Assembly (NCBI GenBank): GCA_003156795.1 | Contig: PMHU01000248.1 | Span: forward strand, 393 to 32,905 | Reading direction: 5' to 3' | Origin: Acidimicrobiaceae bacterium | GTDB taxonomy: Bacteria; Actinomycetota; Acidimicrobiia; Acidimicrobiales; Palsa-688 | DNA: 32,513 bases | Shown here: positions 24,192-32,367 of the stretch, one piece after another | Numbering within the stretch: the stretch's first letter is position 1 | Layout of the letters: each line of letters begins with the position of its first letter | Notes under the pieces: generated by a model | The model's input: the letters and a program-made list of their open reading frames with translations, nothing else | Database searches by the model: none | Told to the model about the DNA's origin: nothing | Made by a program: the position numbers and the translations under genes

Positions 24192-25226
24192 CTAGTCCGC
24201 GTCGCCGGCTTCTGCTCCGTCGTCTGGGGCCGTGTTGTCGGCGGAATCGTCGTCCCCGGTGTCTCGACGGAGCCAACTCGTGATCTGGTTGGACAGCTTG
24301 TTGACGCCACCTACGGTCCGGTCGATCATCGCCGTAAAGCGCTGGCGATAGTGCTGCACAGCGGCGTCGAACTCGGCGGAGGGTGGCGGCTCTTCACCTC
24401 GCCGGATATAGCTGCCGCTGCGGATACGGTCGAAGTCGCCGGATTGCACCCAAGTGACCAGTTCTCGTACCCGGCGGACGGCCGCCGGGTGGCTGCGCCC
24501 GAGCTCCGATGCGAAGCGTGACCGGCGGGCGAAGAGGTCTTCCTCTTCGGTGTACTCGGTGGCCTGGCGGACGAACGCATCGACGTTCATACCCGGCAGG
24601 GCTCCACCGGCCATGCGCATCAGCATCCGGCACACGACCATCGGGTCGTCGATCTCGAGAGCGGCGGCCCGGTCGCACGTGAGCTCCGCCGCTCGGCTCC
24701 ACTCGAGCAGGGCGAGATACAGCCCCCGGACAGGGAGCCCGGCGAGGGGAATGTCGGAGAACACCCCGGAAAGCAGCTGGGCGAGCAGGACCAGCATGGT
24801 CGAGTAGGTGACGTGGTCGGAAATAACGTGCCCGAGCTCATGAGCCAGGACAGACTCGACCTCGTCGGGCTCGTAATCGGCGGCCAGCGACGAGAAGACC
24901 ACGATCACCGGCGAGCGCATCCCGAAGGTCAGCGCGTTGACCATCGGGTGTTGCGTGACGAAGAGGGGAGGCGGAGTGACGTCGAGGCGGGACGCGGCCC
25001 GCAAGTGCATACCCCACACGTCGGGGACCTGGTCGGGTCCGAGACGCACGGAATCACCGAGCAGCATCTGGCGGAAGCGAGCCTCGACCCCCAACCGACC
25101 GAACCTCCGCACCAACCGGTCGAGCAGAGGAATGGCGTGGAGCGCCGATGTGGCAGCGCGGTCAGCGGGGTGCTCGTAGCTCCTCGGGCTGATTCCGGGG
25201 AACGCGATCGCAGGCTCGATTGCCAT
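24192..25226 (-). CDS. M48-family zinc metallopeptidase
   Basis: A 344-residue metalloprotease of the HtpX/Ste24 family. The zinc motif HELGH is at about 129-133, preceded by YEPDEVESVLA, and the third ligand Glu at about 181 lies in WSRAAELTCDRAA, which is standard for M48. Hydrophobic stretches around 140-170 may associate with the membrane, but there is no clear multi-span architecture as in HtpX. The tail is acidic (about 25 Asp/Glu/Ala-rich residues). ATG 25226 is used; a TTG one codon earlier is possible. HtpX-like enzymes degrade misfolded membrane proteins, and this version may be cytoplasmic-facing. The gene has no evident operon partner. Confidence 0.88.
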   Translation of the reverse strand: MAIEPAIAFPGISPRSYEHPADRAATSALHAIPLLDRLVRRFGRLGVEARFRQMLLGDSVRLGPDQVPDVWGMHLRAASRLDVTPPPLFVTQHPMVNALTFGMRSPVIVVFSSLAADYEPDEVESVLAHELGHVISDHVTYSTMLVLLAQLLSGVFSDIPLAGLPVRGLYLALLEWSRAAELTCDRAAALEIDDPMVVCRMLMRMAGGALPGMNVDAFVRQATEYTEEEDLFARRSRFASELGRSHPAAVRRVRELVTWVQSGDFDRIRSGSYIRRGEEPPPSAEFDAAVQHYRQRFTAMIDRTVGGVNKLSNQITSWLRRDTGDDDSADNTAPDDGAEAGDAD

Positions 25227-25279
25227 CAATCAGGTGTACCACCTATAGAACCTGACGGCGCTGCGGCCCTTGGATACGT

Positions 25280-25567
25280 TCAGGCCACGACCTCGCTGGT
25301 CTGCAACACCGGGGTGATCGACGTGTAGTTGGCGACGTCGGCGAGCACGGCCCCGGTGCCTTCGGATCCCATTGCGGCGCCGAGGGCTTCTTGTGACGCG
25401 AAGCGGAAATGGACGGCAGCGACGTAGGGCCCGTCGAGCCCTCGGTCGATCTCGGCGCCGTCGAGGCCCCACGTCTCGAGGCAGAGAGGGACGTGCTTGT
25501 CGCGGTAGTAATCGTGGTCGAAGGTCGCGCCCTCGGTGGTCGGGTAGAAGACACTCAGTCGGATCAT
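25280..25567 (-). CDS. EthD-family protein
   Basis: A 95-residue dimeric alpha-beta-barrel protein. The sequence RLSVFYPTTEGATFDHDYYRDKHVPL and the later FRFASQEALGAAM and ADVANYTSITPVLQTSEVV match EthD-family members, first described as needed for ethyl tert-butyl ether degradation. The biochemical role is usually unknown. ATG 25567 is chosen over a GTG at 25573; GAAAGG lies upstream. It is divergent from the sigma factor gene across about 250 bases, so the sigma factor may control it, but no matching promoter was identified. Confidence 0.85.
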   Translation of the reverse strand: MIRLSVFYPTTEGATFDHDYYRDKHVPLCLETWGLDGAEIDRGLDGPYVAAVHFRFASQEALGAAMGSEGTGAVLADVANYTSITPVLQTSEVVA

Positions 25568-25818
25568 GGTCACAGTCTGCCTTTCCGGGAGTCGGAGCGC
25601 TCAATTTCGACTGCAGGGAGAGCCTCGAGGCGGACGCCCCCGGTCGTTCGGCCAGAGTCGCGGGTCGCAGGATCCCCGGCCGATGAGTGTGGGCTGCTCG
25701 CACAGTCGTATACGTCGTGACCCCCACCACCACCCACCCGCCCAGCGCCCGCGGTCTCGCCTGTCCGCCCGAGGACTCGGGAGCTAAGGTCCAAATGGCG
25801 ATCGAGCGGGAGGAATGC

Positions 25819-26802
25819 ATGCCCGAACTTGTGTTTGTCGAACTTTCGACAGACGAACTGGAGCAGCACCGCAAGGAATTGGTGGGGTACTGCTACCGGA
25901 TGCTCGGCTCCGCTTTCGAAGCGGATGACGCCGTGCAGGAGACGATGGTCCGGGCCTGGCGGGCGCTGGGCGGGTTCGAAGGCCGCTCGAGCCTGCGTTC
26001 TTGGCTCTACCGCATCGCCACCAACGTCTGCTTGGACATGCTGCGGGGAAAGCAACGGCGAGCCCTCCCCATGGATCTGTCGGCGCCCGTCCCTGGTAAT
26101 ACCCCTCCCAGTCGGGTTCTTGCCGACCAGACCTGGATTCAGCCGCTCCCCGACGGAGCCGTCATCTCCGCCGACGCAGACCCGGCCGAACGGGCCGTCA
26201 CGAGGGACAGCATCCGGCTGGCGTTCATCGCGGCGCTGCAAACGCTGCCGGCCCGCCAGCGGGCCGTGCTCATCCTCCGCGAAGTGCTCGGGTGGCATGC
26301 GAGCGAAGTCGCCGAGCTGTTGGACACGACGGTTCAGTCCATCAACAGCGCCCTCCAACGGGCCCGCGCCACCCTGGCGTCGCGTGAGCCCGACACGCTC
26401 GAGGCCGCCGCCGGGGCCGCTGGGGCGGAGATAGACACGACGCTATTGGCCCATTACCTCGAGGCGTTCGAACGCTACGACATAGAGGCCCTCGTCAGCC
26501 TGTTGCACGAGGACGCCAGCATCTCAATGCCCCCGTACGAGATGTGGCTGCAGGGCCGAGAGGACTTGACCCGCTGGTATCTGGGTTTCGGGATCGAATG
26601 CAAGGGCTCCCGTCTGGTCCCCTTGGACGCGAACGGCTCACCTGCGTTCGGCCAGTACCGGCCCAGCGGCCCCGGGGGCCGCTACGAACCTTGGTCCATT
26701 CAGGTGCTCGAGGTCTCAGGCGGACGGATCGTCCATATCCACCACTTCCTCGACACCGACCTGTTCGAGCAATTCGGTCTCCCGAGCAGTTTCGACCGGT
26801 AA
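25819..26802 (+). CDS. ECF sigma factor with C-terminal SnoaL-like domain (TIGR02960/SigG-type)
   Basis: A 327-residue extracytoplasmic-function sigma factor. Sigma region 2 covers about 12-80 (GYCYRMLGSAFEADDAVQET; WLYRIATNVCLDMLR), region 4 about 130-185 (LPARQRAVLILREVLGWHASEVAELL), and a SnoaL/NTF2-like domain follows at about 205-320. In related sigma factors that extra domain replaces an anti-sigma protein by controlling activity from within. ATG 25819 is chosen because GGGAGGA lies at 25808-25814; earlier in-frame starts lack this. No anti-sigma gene is adjacent. The last 87 bases overlap a convergent STAS-like gene. The domain pattern resembles mycobacterial SigG, but orthology is not claimed. 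Confidence 0.9.
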   Translation: MPELVFVELSTDELEQHRKELVGYCYRMLGSAFEADDAVQETMVRAWRALGGFEGRSSLRSWLYRIATNVCLDMLRGKQRRALPMDLSAPVPGNTPPSRVLADQTWIQPLPDGAVISADADPAERAVTRDSIRLAFIAALQTLPARQRAVLILREVLGWHASEVAELLDTTVQSINSALQRARATLASREPDTLEAAAGAAGAEIDTTLLAHYLEAFERYDIEALVSLLHEDASISMPPYEMWLQGREDLTRWYLGFGIECKGSRLVPLDANGSPAFGQYRPSGPGGRYEPWSIQVLEVSGGRIVHIHHFLDTDLFEQFGLPSSFDR

Positions 26803-27021
26803 GTCCCCGAGGCAGATCAACACGTCTTCCAGACCGACCAGGAGGATGAGTTGAGGCAGCGCTTCACTGTCGGTGACCACCCGCATCTCGATGCCGAGCC
26901 TTTGGGCGACGAGCCGGAGTCGAGCCAGAGCATTGACCGTCTCGAGACTCGCGGGGGTCCCGTCTCGCGTGTCGACAACGTGGACGGCATGGCCCCTGCT
27001 GCGGCCTCCTCTCGTCGTCAC
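26716..27021 (-). CDS. STAS-like (anti-anti-sigma-type) small protein
   Basis: A 101-residue protein starting at GTG 27021. The core SLETVNALARLRLVAQRLGIEMRVV, then ALPQLILLVGLEDVLICL, matches actinobacterial STAS-domain proteins with the VDALARLQLAARRLG and LLELVGLADVL patterns. It lacks an obvious DSSG-type phosphorylation loop, so a classical SpoIIAA mechanism is uncertain. Its last 29 codons (ending GVEEVVDMDDPSA) are antisense to the end of the sigma factor's SnoaL domain. I recall similarly acidic endings in homologues, which would support translation of the overlap, but this needs a search. No ribosome-binding site precedes the GTG, so the start is weak. Confidence 0.6.
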   Translation of the reverse strand: MTTRGGRSRGHAVHVVDTRDGTPASLETVNALARLRLVAQRLGIEMRVVTDSEALPQLILLVGLEDVLICLGDLPVETARETELLEQVGVEEVVDMDDPSA

Positions 27022-27139
27022 GCAGGTACAGACGACTGCGCATCGCCATAGTCATCGCGAGTTAGGCGGCGCCGGCCCGTGGCCCCCGTCAAGGACGGTC
27101 GCATAAGGTGACCCCCGACGGCGAGCGAAGGAGGAACGA

Positions 27140-28318
27140 GTGGGGGCGCTCGATGGCGTCAAGGTCTTAGAGGCCGGGTTGCTGGTGCAAGGCCCACAGG
27201 CCGCCGCGACCCTGAGTGATTGGGGAGCCGACGTCGTCAAGGTCGAGTTGCCCGGTTTTGGCGATCAGAGCCGCTGGCTTCCGGTGGAGGCAGGAGACCA
27301 CCGATCTGCGTATTTCATTGCATGCAACCGAGGGAAGCGGAGCGTGACCATCGATCTCCGCACGCCTCCAGGTCGGGACGTATTCCTTCGCTTGAGCGAG
27401 ACGGCCGACGTGGTCATCACCAACTTCAAGCCGGGCACGATGGAGGCTTGGGGCCTCGGTTTCGAGGACGTGGCTGCGGTCAACCGGGGCATCATTTACG
27501 CGGCGGGCTCGACGTTCGGACCGGCCGGCCCCGATGCCCAACGGGAGGGCGCCGATCTGAGCGGCCAGGCGGCCGGCGGCATCATCAGCACGACCGGGGT
27601 CGACGGGGGGGAGCCGACCCCAATCGGAGCCACCATCGCCGACCACGTCGCTTCGCAAAACCTGGTGTGCGGGATACTCGCCGCCCTTATCGCCCGGGCC
27701 CGAACCGGGCGGGGCCAGCGGGTCGACACCTCGCTGGTAGGCGGCCAGATCTGGGCCCAAGCCAGCGAGTACACCGCCTTCCTGCTGACGGAACGGGTCC
27801 CCCGACGAGCGAACCGGGGCAACTCCATGATCCCCGGGTTGTACGGGATGTTCACCACGGCCGACGGCTGGATAGCCATCGTTGGAGTGCTCGGCCCGGC
27901 CCGGGCCGCCTTCTACCAACAGATAGGCGCGCCGGAGCTGGCGGACCGGTTCGCTCAGCCGCTCTACTCCGAAGCCGACAAGGCCGAGTTGTTTCCCCTC
28001 ATCGATCGGGCCTTGTCGGCCAAACCCACCAACGAGTGGTGCCGCCTGCTGACGCAGGCCGGAATCCGCCACGCCGCCGTGCGCGACTACTCCGGAGTCG
28101 TCATCGATCCCGGCGTATGGGACAACGGGTACCTGGCCCGGGTCGCGGGTCCTTCCGGCGAGGTCACGGTCGTGGGCTCGCCCGTACGCTTCAGCGACAC
28201 CCCAGCGCGGCCCGGCGTGACTGCACCAGAGCTCGGGCAGAACACCGAGGAAGTGCTCCTAGAGGTGGGTTTCAGCTGGGAGGACATCGCCCGACTCTCC
28301 AGCGAGGGAGCAATTTAG
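27140..28318 (+). CDS. Class III CoA-transferase (CaiB/BaiF family)
   Basis: A 392-residue CoA-transferase that moves CoA between carboxylic acids through an aspartyl anhydride. Start GTG 27140 with AAGGAGG at 27128-27134. Family motifs: LSDWGADVVKVE, CNRGKRSVTIDL at about 62-73, DVVITNFKPGTMEAWGLG, the probable catalytic Asp168 in IGATIADHVAS, and RGQRVDTSLV. The C-terminal part ends with LGQNTEEVLLEVGFSWEDIARL as in many carnitine/alpha-methylacyl-CoA-type members. Racemase relatives share the fold, so transferase activity is likely but not certain. It is first in a rightward run, 72 bases before the phosphoribosyltransferase. Confidence 0.88.
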   Translation: MGALDGVKVLEAGLLVQGPQAAATLSDWGADVVKVELPGFGDQSRWLPVEAGDHRSAYFIACNRGKRSVTIDLRTPPGRDVFLRLSETADVVITNFKPGTMEAWGLGFEDVAAVNRGIIYAAGSTFGPAGPDAQREGADLSGQAAGGIISTTGVDGGEPTPIGATIADHVASQNLVCGILAALIARARTGRGQRVDTSLVGGQIWAQASEYTAFLLTERVPRRANRGNSMIPGLYGMFTTADGWIAIVGVLGPARAAFYQQIGAPELADRFAQPLYSEADKAELFPLIDRALSAKPTNEWCRLLTQAGIRHAAVRDYSGVVIDPGVWDNGYLARVAGPSGEVTVVGSPVRFSDTPARPGVTAPELGQNTEEVLLEVGFSWEDIARLSSEGAI

Positions 28319-28375
28319 GAGCCGTCTCGTCCCATGTACCTGTGGGGTTGTCCGGGGACGAGACTGTGACCCACC

Positions 28376-28384
28376 AAAGGAGGT
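28376..28384 (+). promoter_or_regulatory. Strong ribosome-binding site before an ATC codon
   Basis: AAAGGAGGT is a near-perfect Shine-Dalgarno sequence. Six bases later, at 28391, the phosphoribosyltransferase frame shows ATC where an ATG would be expected. An in-frame TGA at 28367-28369 limits upstream extension. Confidence 0.75.
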
Positions 28385-28390
28385 ATTCCC

Positions 28391-29101
28391 ATCGTCTTCG
28401 CCGACAGGTCGGACGCGGGGCGTCAACTGGCCGCAAGTCTGGTTGGTCTGGCAGCCGCGGAGGTCGTCGTCCTCGGCTTGCCACGGGGCGGCGTCGTGGT
28501 GGCCGCCGAAGTGGCCGACGCCCTGAGCGCTCCTCTGGATGTAATCGTCGTGCGCAAGCTTGGCGTCCCTTCGCAACCTGAGTTGGCCATGGGCGCCATA
28601 GGAGAAGGCGGAGTGAAGGTCATCAATTCTGACACTGCGGAGCTGACCTGGCTCGACCCCGAGGGCGTGGCCTGGGTGGAGCAGCGGGAGCATGAAGAGC
28701 TGGCCCGCCGGGCCCGGTGTTACCGAGGGGACCGGCCGCGGATACCGATCGCAGGCAGGGCGGTGGTCGTCGTCGATGACGGGATCGCAACCGGCTCGAC
28801 CATCCGGGTTGCGTGCATGGTTGCTCGTGCCGCGGGAGCGGCCCGAGTTGTGGTGGCCGCCCCGGTAGCTCCGGCGTCGATCGCTGTCGATCTAGCGGGC
28901 CTAGCCGATCAGGTGGTATGCGCTCGCACGCCGGACCACTTCAACGCCATCGGCCAGTGGTACCACGACTTCTCACCGACCTCGGACGAGGAGGTGGTGG
29001 AACTGCTGCGAAAGGCCCGTACAAACACCAGTGGCGCCCCTAAGGGCGCCACAGGCGGAGCGGCCCAAGCGGCGGATCTCGGAACCGCTCTCCTGGAGTA
29101 G
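28391..29101 (+). CDS. Phosphoribosyltransferase-family protein with apparent ATC start
   Basis: A 236-residue type I phosphoribosyltransferase-like protein of the kind often found beside erythromycin esterase or dienelactone-hydrolase genes. From the proposed start it reads (M)VFADRSDAGRQLA, matching the family's usual N-terminus. VVVLGLPRGGVVVAAEVA and VIVVRKLGVPSQPELAMGAI follow. The PRPP loop VVVVDDGIATGST has Asp129 and Asp130. No ATG, GTG or TTG exists between the upstream stop and TTG 28478, which would remove the first strand and helix. The strong ribosome-binding site at 28376-28384 points to ATC 28391. The last 25 residues, after a 9-bp hairpin, are outside the conserved domain. The substrate is unknown. 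Confidence 0.8.
   Translation: MVFADRSDAGRQLAASLVGLAAAEVVVLGLPRGGVVVAAEVADALSAPLDVIVVRKLGVPSQPELAMGAIGEGGVKVINSDTAELTWLDPEGVAWVEQREHEELARRARCYRGDRPRIPIAGRAVVVVDDGIATGSTIRVACMVARAAGAARVVVAAPVAPASIAVDLAGLADQVVCARTPDHFNAIGQWYHDFSPTSDEEVVELLRKARTNTSGAPKGATGGAAQAADLGTALLE
29031..29052. repeat. Perfect 9-bp hairpin inside the end of the phosphoribosyltransferase gene
   Basis: GTGGCGCCC (29031-29039) and GGGCGCCAC (29044-29052) flank the loop CTAA. It has terminator-like strength but no following T run, and lies 47 bases before the stop codon. It encodes the Gly/Ala-rich SGAPKGATG tail. Confidence 0.6.
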
Positions 29102-29296
29102 GTGGCGGGTTCCCACTCCAGGTGCTTCACCATACTCCGGCCCCGTCTTACGGCGACAGGCCGAAACACGGCCTTACACTTCCCCCTCTTCCTCCGCTCG
29201 TGGTGTAGTGCCCAACTCTACATCTAATCCGGCGCCGCGCCCAAAGTTCGACCTTTGGGCGGTGCCATAGACGTCAAAATGCGGGATACTCAGACC

Positions 29297-30199
29297 ATGG
29301 CACCGATGTTCGGGTTGGCTGGCGGGACCAGCGCCGACACCATCGCTTGGGTCGCTTTTGGCGTGGCGATATTTGCTGTTTTCGTAGCATTGGTGTTGGC
29401 TCGTGTCGTGTTTGTGATCGTTCCCGAGTACCAGCGCGTGGTGTTCTTTCGGTTCGGGCGGGTGATCAGCGAGGCCCGGGGTCCGGGGCTCATATTCAAG
29501 TTCCCCATCATGGATCGCGTGGTCAAGGTCAACTTGAGGGTCGAGGTCGTCGACATCCCGTCGCAAGCGGTGATCACGAAGGACAACGTGACCATCCAGG
29601 TGGACGCGGTGATCTACTTCCAAGTGGTCGAGCCGATCCGCGCCGTCATCGGAGTCGACAATTTCCGCTTCGCCAGCCAGCGCATCGCCATGACCAGCCT
29701 CCGCTCGATCATCGGCCGCTACGAGTTGGACAGCCTCCTCGAGCACCGGGAAGACATCAACTCCGAGTTGCGAGCCACGATCGCCCGGCACACAACCGAA
29801 TGGGGCGTCGACGTCCGCCAAGTGGAGATCCGAGATATCACGCTGCCGCCCGAGTTGCTCCGGGCCATGGCCAAGCAAGCCGAAGCCGAGCGCGAGCGCC
29901 GAGCCAAGATCATCGCGGCAACCGGCGAGCTCCAGGCCAGCAAGGAACTTTCCGAAGCCGCCGACCGGCTCACGGCCAGCCCCGGTGCTCTGCAGTTGCG
30001 GACCTTGCAGACACTCGCCGAGGTGGCCACGGAGCGCAACTCGACGCTCATCTTCCCCATACCGGTTGAGCTGCTGAGCATGTTCCAGCGCGTCGCCCCG
30101 AGCTTGGCGCCAACCGTCGTTCCGGCGATGACCGCAGGACCCGCCGGGCCGGCGGAGCTTGCGGGGCCGAGCAACGGGGCCGAGGCCACGGATACCTGA
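29297..30199 (+). CDS. SPFH/Band 7 (stomatin-like) membrane protein
   Basis: A 300-residue membrane-anchored scaffold protein. One hydrophobic span lies at about residues 14-42, followed by the Band 7 domain: VPEYQRVVFFRFGRV, GPGLIFKFPIMDRVVKVNLR, VDIPSQAVITKDNVTIQVDAVIYF and LRSIIGRYELDSLLEHREDI. A charged helix (AMAKQAEAERERRAKIIAATGE) precedes the tail that ends in Ala/Pro/Gly-rich sequence. Such proteins oligomerise at membrane microdomains and often partner an NfeD protein, which is absent here. ATG 29297 is used; ATG 29279 or GTG 29255 would add up to 14 residues. None has a good ribosome-binding site. The role is structural and the client is unknown. Confidence 0.88.
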   Translation: MAPMFGLAGGTSADTIAWVAFGVAIFAVFVALVLARVVFVIVPEYQRVVFFRFGRVISEARGPGLIFKFPIMDRVVKVNLRVEVVDIPSQAVITKDNVTIQVDAVIYFQVVEPIRAVIGVDNFRFASQRIAMTSLRSIIGRYELDSLLEHREDINSELRATIARHTTEWGVDVRQVEIRDITLPPELLRAMAKQAEAERERRAKIIAATGELQASKELSEAADRLTASPGALQLRTLQTLAEVATERNSTLIFPIPVELLSMFQRVAPSLAPTVVPAMTAGPAGPAELAGPSNGAEATDT

Positions 30200-30307
30200 G
30201 CTGGCCTTAGAGCCCGAGCCGAAGCTACTTGCGCGGCTCCGACTAGTTCACCCCAAGTGATAGTGAAGATTCGGCCTGCGGCCGCCCAAGCAGTTTCGGC
30301 GAGGCCT

Positions 30308-30889
30308 CTAGCTCTGGCTCGTGCGGGGTTTGAAGTTCTCGAAATAGCGGCTAGGCGTAGGGCCCCGCTGGCCTTGGTACTTCGACCCGACCTGGCTGGA
30401 CCCATAGGGAATGTCGGCTGCGGTGGTCATCTGAAGGAAGCTGATCTGCCCGATCTTCATGCCCGGGTACAGCGTGATCGGGAGGTTGGCCACGTTGGAT
30501 AGCTCGAGGGTCAGGTAGCCGTCCCAGCCGGCGTCCACGAACCCGGCCGTGGAGTGGATGAGGAGACCCAAGCGGCCCAGGCTGCTCTTGCCCTCTAGGC
30601 GGGCGACCAAGTCATCAGGAAGGGCGACGCGCTCCGCGGTCGAGCCGAGCACGAACTCGCCGGGGTGGAGGATGAAGCCGTCGTCGTCGGAGATTTCGAC
30701 CAGCTCGGTCAGCTCCTCCTGGTCCTCTTTGACGTCGATGACGCGCATCGTGTGGTTGCGGAACACCCGGAAGTACCGGTCCAGCCGCAAGTCCACCGAC
30801 GACGGCTGGATGTTGTCCGCATCCAAAGGGTCTATGACGATGCGCCCGGCTTCGAGCTGCTCGCGAATGGTTCGGTCCGACAGGATCAC
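30308..30889 (-). CDS. dcd: dCTP deaminase (dUMP-forming type likely)
   Basis: A 193-residue homotrimeric enzyme that deaminates dCTP in pyrimidine deoxynucleotide synthesis. Marks are MILSDRTI at the N-terminus, NIQPSSVDLRLDRYFRVF, GKSSLGRLG at about 100-108, the catalytic Glu129 in LTLELSNV, and SKYQGQRGPTPSRYF near the end. HSTAGFVDAGWDGY resembles the version in the mycobacterial bifunctional enzyme that goes on to dUMP, rather than the E. coli type; this is inference. The GTG start at 30889 has no evident ribosome-binding site. It is divergent from tRNA-Gly. Confidence 0.95.
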   Translation of the reverse strand: MILSDRTIREQLEAGRIVIDPLDADNIQPSSVDLRLDRYFRVFRNHTMRVIDVKEDQEELTELVEISDDDGFILHPGEFVLGSTAERVALPDDLVARLEGKSSLGRLGLLIHSTAGFVDAGWDGYLTLELSNVANLPITLYPGMKIGQISFLQMTTAADIPYGSSQVGSKYQGQRGPTPSRYFENFKPRTSQS

Positions 30890-30947
30890 GACTGATGACG
30901 GTAGCCGAGCGCCCGGGTTGCTCAGCTACGCTTAGCGGGCTGTCAAT

Positions 30948-31018
30948 GCGAGCGTAGTTCAGCGGCAGAACATCAGCTTCCCAAGCTGAGAACGCGGGTT
31001 CGATTCCCGTCGCTCGCT
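30948..31018 (+). tRNA. tRNA-Gly (anticodon CCC)
   Basis: A 71-base cloverleaf. GCGAGCG (30948-30954) pairs with CGCTCGC (31011-31017), with discriminator T at 31018. The D arm is GTTCAGCGGCAGAAC, the anticodon stem TCAGC/GCTGA encloses TT-CCC-AA, and the T arm holds GGTTCGATTCC. No CCA is encoded. The integrase gene next to it suggests that its 3' half is the attachment site of an integrated element. Confidence 0.95.
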
Positions 31019-31042
31019 CTCTCGGAAAGTCCAGGTCACTGC
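30990..31042. other. Candidate attachment site at the tRNA-Gly 3' end
   Basis: The T-arm, acceptor arm and 24 bases beyond lie directly against the integrase stop codon. Tyrosine integrases commonly use tRNA 3' ends as attachment cores. The second copy would be at the far end of the element, outside the window, so the core cannot be delimited. Confidence 0.4.
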
Positions 31043-32248
31043 TTATAAAGCGCTCTCCTTAGGGGGCGCTTTCTCTTTGTCCTTGGGTTGGCGTGCGCGA
31101 TTCGTGCGCGATGTGTCGAGGTCGACGATGGCCGCTGCTGGTTCTCTGCTGTTTTCCTTGGCGGCTTCGAGGATGGCGTCGATGCCGGCGGCGATCTGGC
31201 GGTCCCTCTGCTCGGTGGCGTGTTGGTAGATGAGGCTGGCTCTCGGTGTGGAGTGGCCGAGGCGGGCCATGAGCTCTCGTGTGGAGGCGCCGGTGGCGGC
31301 GGCGAGGGTACCGGCCAAGTGGCGCAGGTCGTGGAAGTGGAGTCCGGGCGCGCCGGCGCTGTCGGCTGCTTCACGGAACTTCTTGGACCAGTGCTGGGTG
31401 GTGATGGGCGCGCCCTTGTCTCCAGTGAAGACGACGGCGTTCGGGTCCCGGTCGACGTAGGTGGACAGATGCTTGTCGAGGAGGGAGGCCAACTCGATCG
31501 GGATGGCGACGGTGCGCCGGCCGGCGTCGGACTTCGGTGGCCCGAGGACCCGGCCGCGCCCGACGACGACCTGCGCTTGCTGTTCGACCGTGATGGTCCG
31601 GTGGACCAGGTCGACGTGCCGGCGTTCGAGTCCTGACAGCTCTCCGGCGCGGAGCCCGGCAAAAGCGGCGGTGTAGACGAGGGCTCTGTACCGGTCGTCG
31701 AGCGCGTCCGCGATCGTTGCCAGCGTCTCGAGGGTCGGGACCTTCCGCTCAGGCGCCCGCTCGAGGCCGGCGCCCTTGATGACGCACGGATTACTCAGGA
31801 TCAGCCCGTCCGCGGTTGCGGTCATGAGGACCGCCCGGAGCAGCCGGTAGGCCTTGGCTGCGGTGGTCGGCTGGCCGGCTGCGATCTTCGCCCGCCAGCT
31901 GCGGATCGAGGCCGTTGTGATGGCGGTGAGCGGGACGCGCTCGAACGTCGGTTTGAGGTGGCATTTGATGAGACTCCGGTAGAGCTCTCGGGTGCGAGGC
32001 CGGATGTCGTAGCGCTGGGTCATCCAGTCGTCGACGTACTTGCCGAAGAGGACCTTGCCGGCACCGGGGTCTATCCAGCGGCCCCGGCGGATGTCAGTTT
32101 CCACGCTGCTCAGCCAGGCCAAGGCCTCGGCCTTGGTCTCGAAGGTCTGCTCAGCGGTGTGCCTTACCGCGAGGTGCCAGTAGCTGGCTTGGTAACGCGC
32201 GGAGGGAAGTCTTCGGACTGAGCCGAAGTGGCGTCGGGGCGAGGGCAT
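31043..32248 (-). CDS. Tyrosine-type site-specific integrase
   Basis: A 401-residue phage-type integrase. The N-terminal part (to about 60) resembles an arm-binding domain; residues about 65-150 form the SAM-like core-binding domain (FGKYVDDWMTQRYDIRPRTRELY). The catalytic domain shows Arg200 in FAGLRAGELSGL, Lys239, His306 and Arg309 in HFHDLRH, His332 in LGHSTPRAS and Tyr341, so it is complete. ATG 32248 is chosen because GAGAGGAAGG lies just upstream; an open frame to 32335 lacks a matching domain. The C-terminus is a charged tail. It reads towards tRNA-Gly with 24 bases between them, the usual layout of integrated phages or actinobacterial conjugative elements. Confidence 0.93.
   Translation of the reverse strand: MPSPRRHFGSVRRLPSARYQASYWHLAVRHTAEQTFETKAEALAWLSSVETDIRRGRWIDPGAGKVLFGKYVDDWMTQRYDIRPRTRELYRSLIKCHLKPTFERVPLTAITTASIRSWRAKIAAGQPTTAAKAYRLLRAVLMTATADGLILSNPCVIKGAGLERAPERKVPTLETLATIADALDDRYRALVYTAAFAGLRAGELSGLERRHVDLVHRTITVEQQAQVVVGRGRVLGPPKSDAGRRTVAIPIELASLLDKHLSTYVDRDPNAVVFTGDKGAPITTQHWSKKFREAADSAGAPGLHFHDLRHLAGTLAAATGASTRELMARLGHSTPRASLIYQHATEQRDRQIAAGIDAILEAAKENSREPAAAIVDLDTSRTNRARQPKDKEKAPPKESAL
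31047..31072. terminator. Hairpin at the tRNA-Gly/integrase junction
   Basis: AAAGCGC (31047-31053) and GCGCTTT (31066-31072) pair around a 12-base loop, followed on the plus strand by CTCTTT. It lies in the last codons of the integrase and 28 bases after the tRNA, so it could end transcription from the tRNA side. The T tract is poor. Confidence 0.45.
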
Positions 32249-32367
32249 GGCCTTCCTCTCGAATGTCGCCGCGTTGCAGCGAGCCGGGATGACGAGGAAG
32301 GCCCGCCCGGCGAACTCGGTCGGCAGGGGCCTCAACTGCCGCCGGGAGTGAATCGCCGTCCTCCAAC

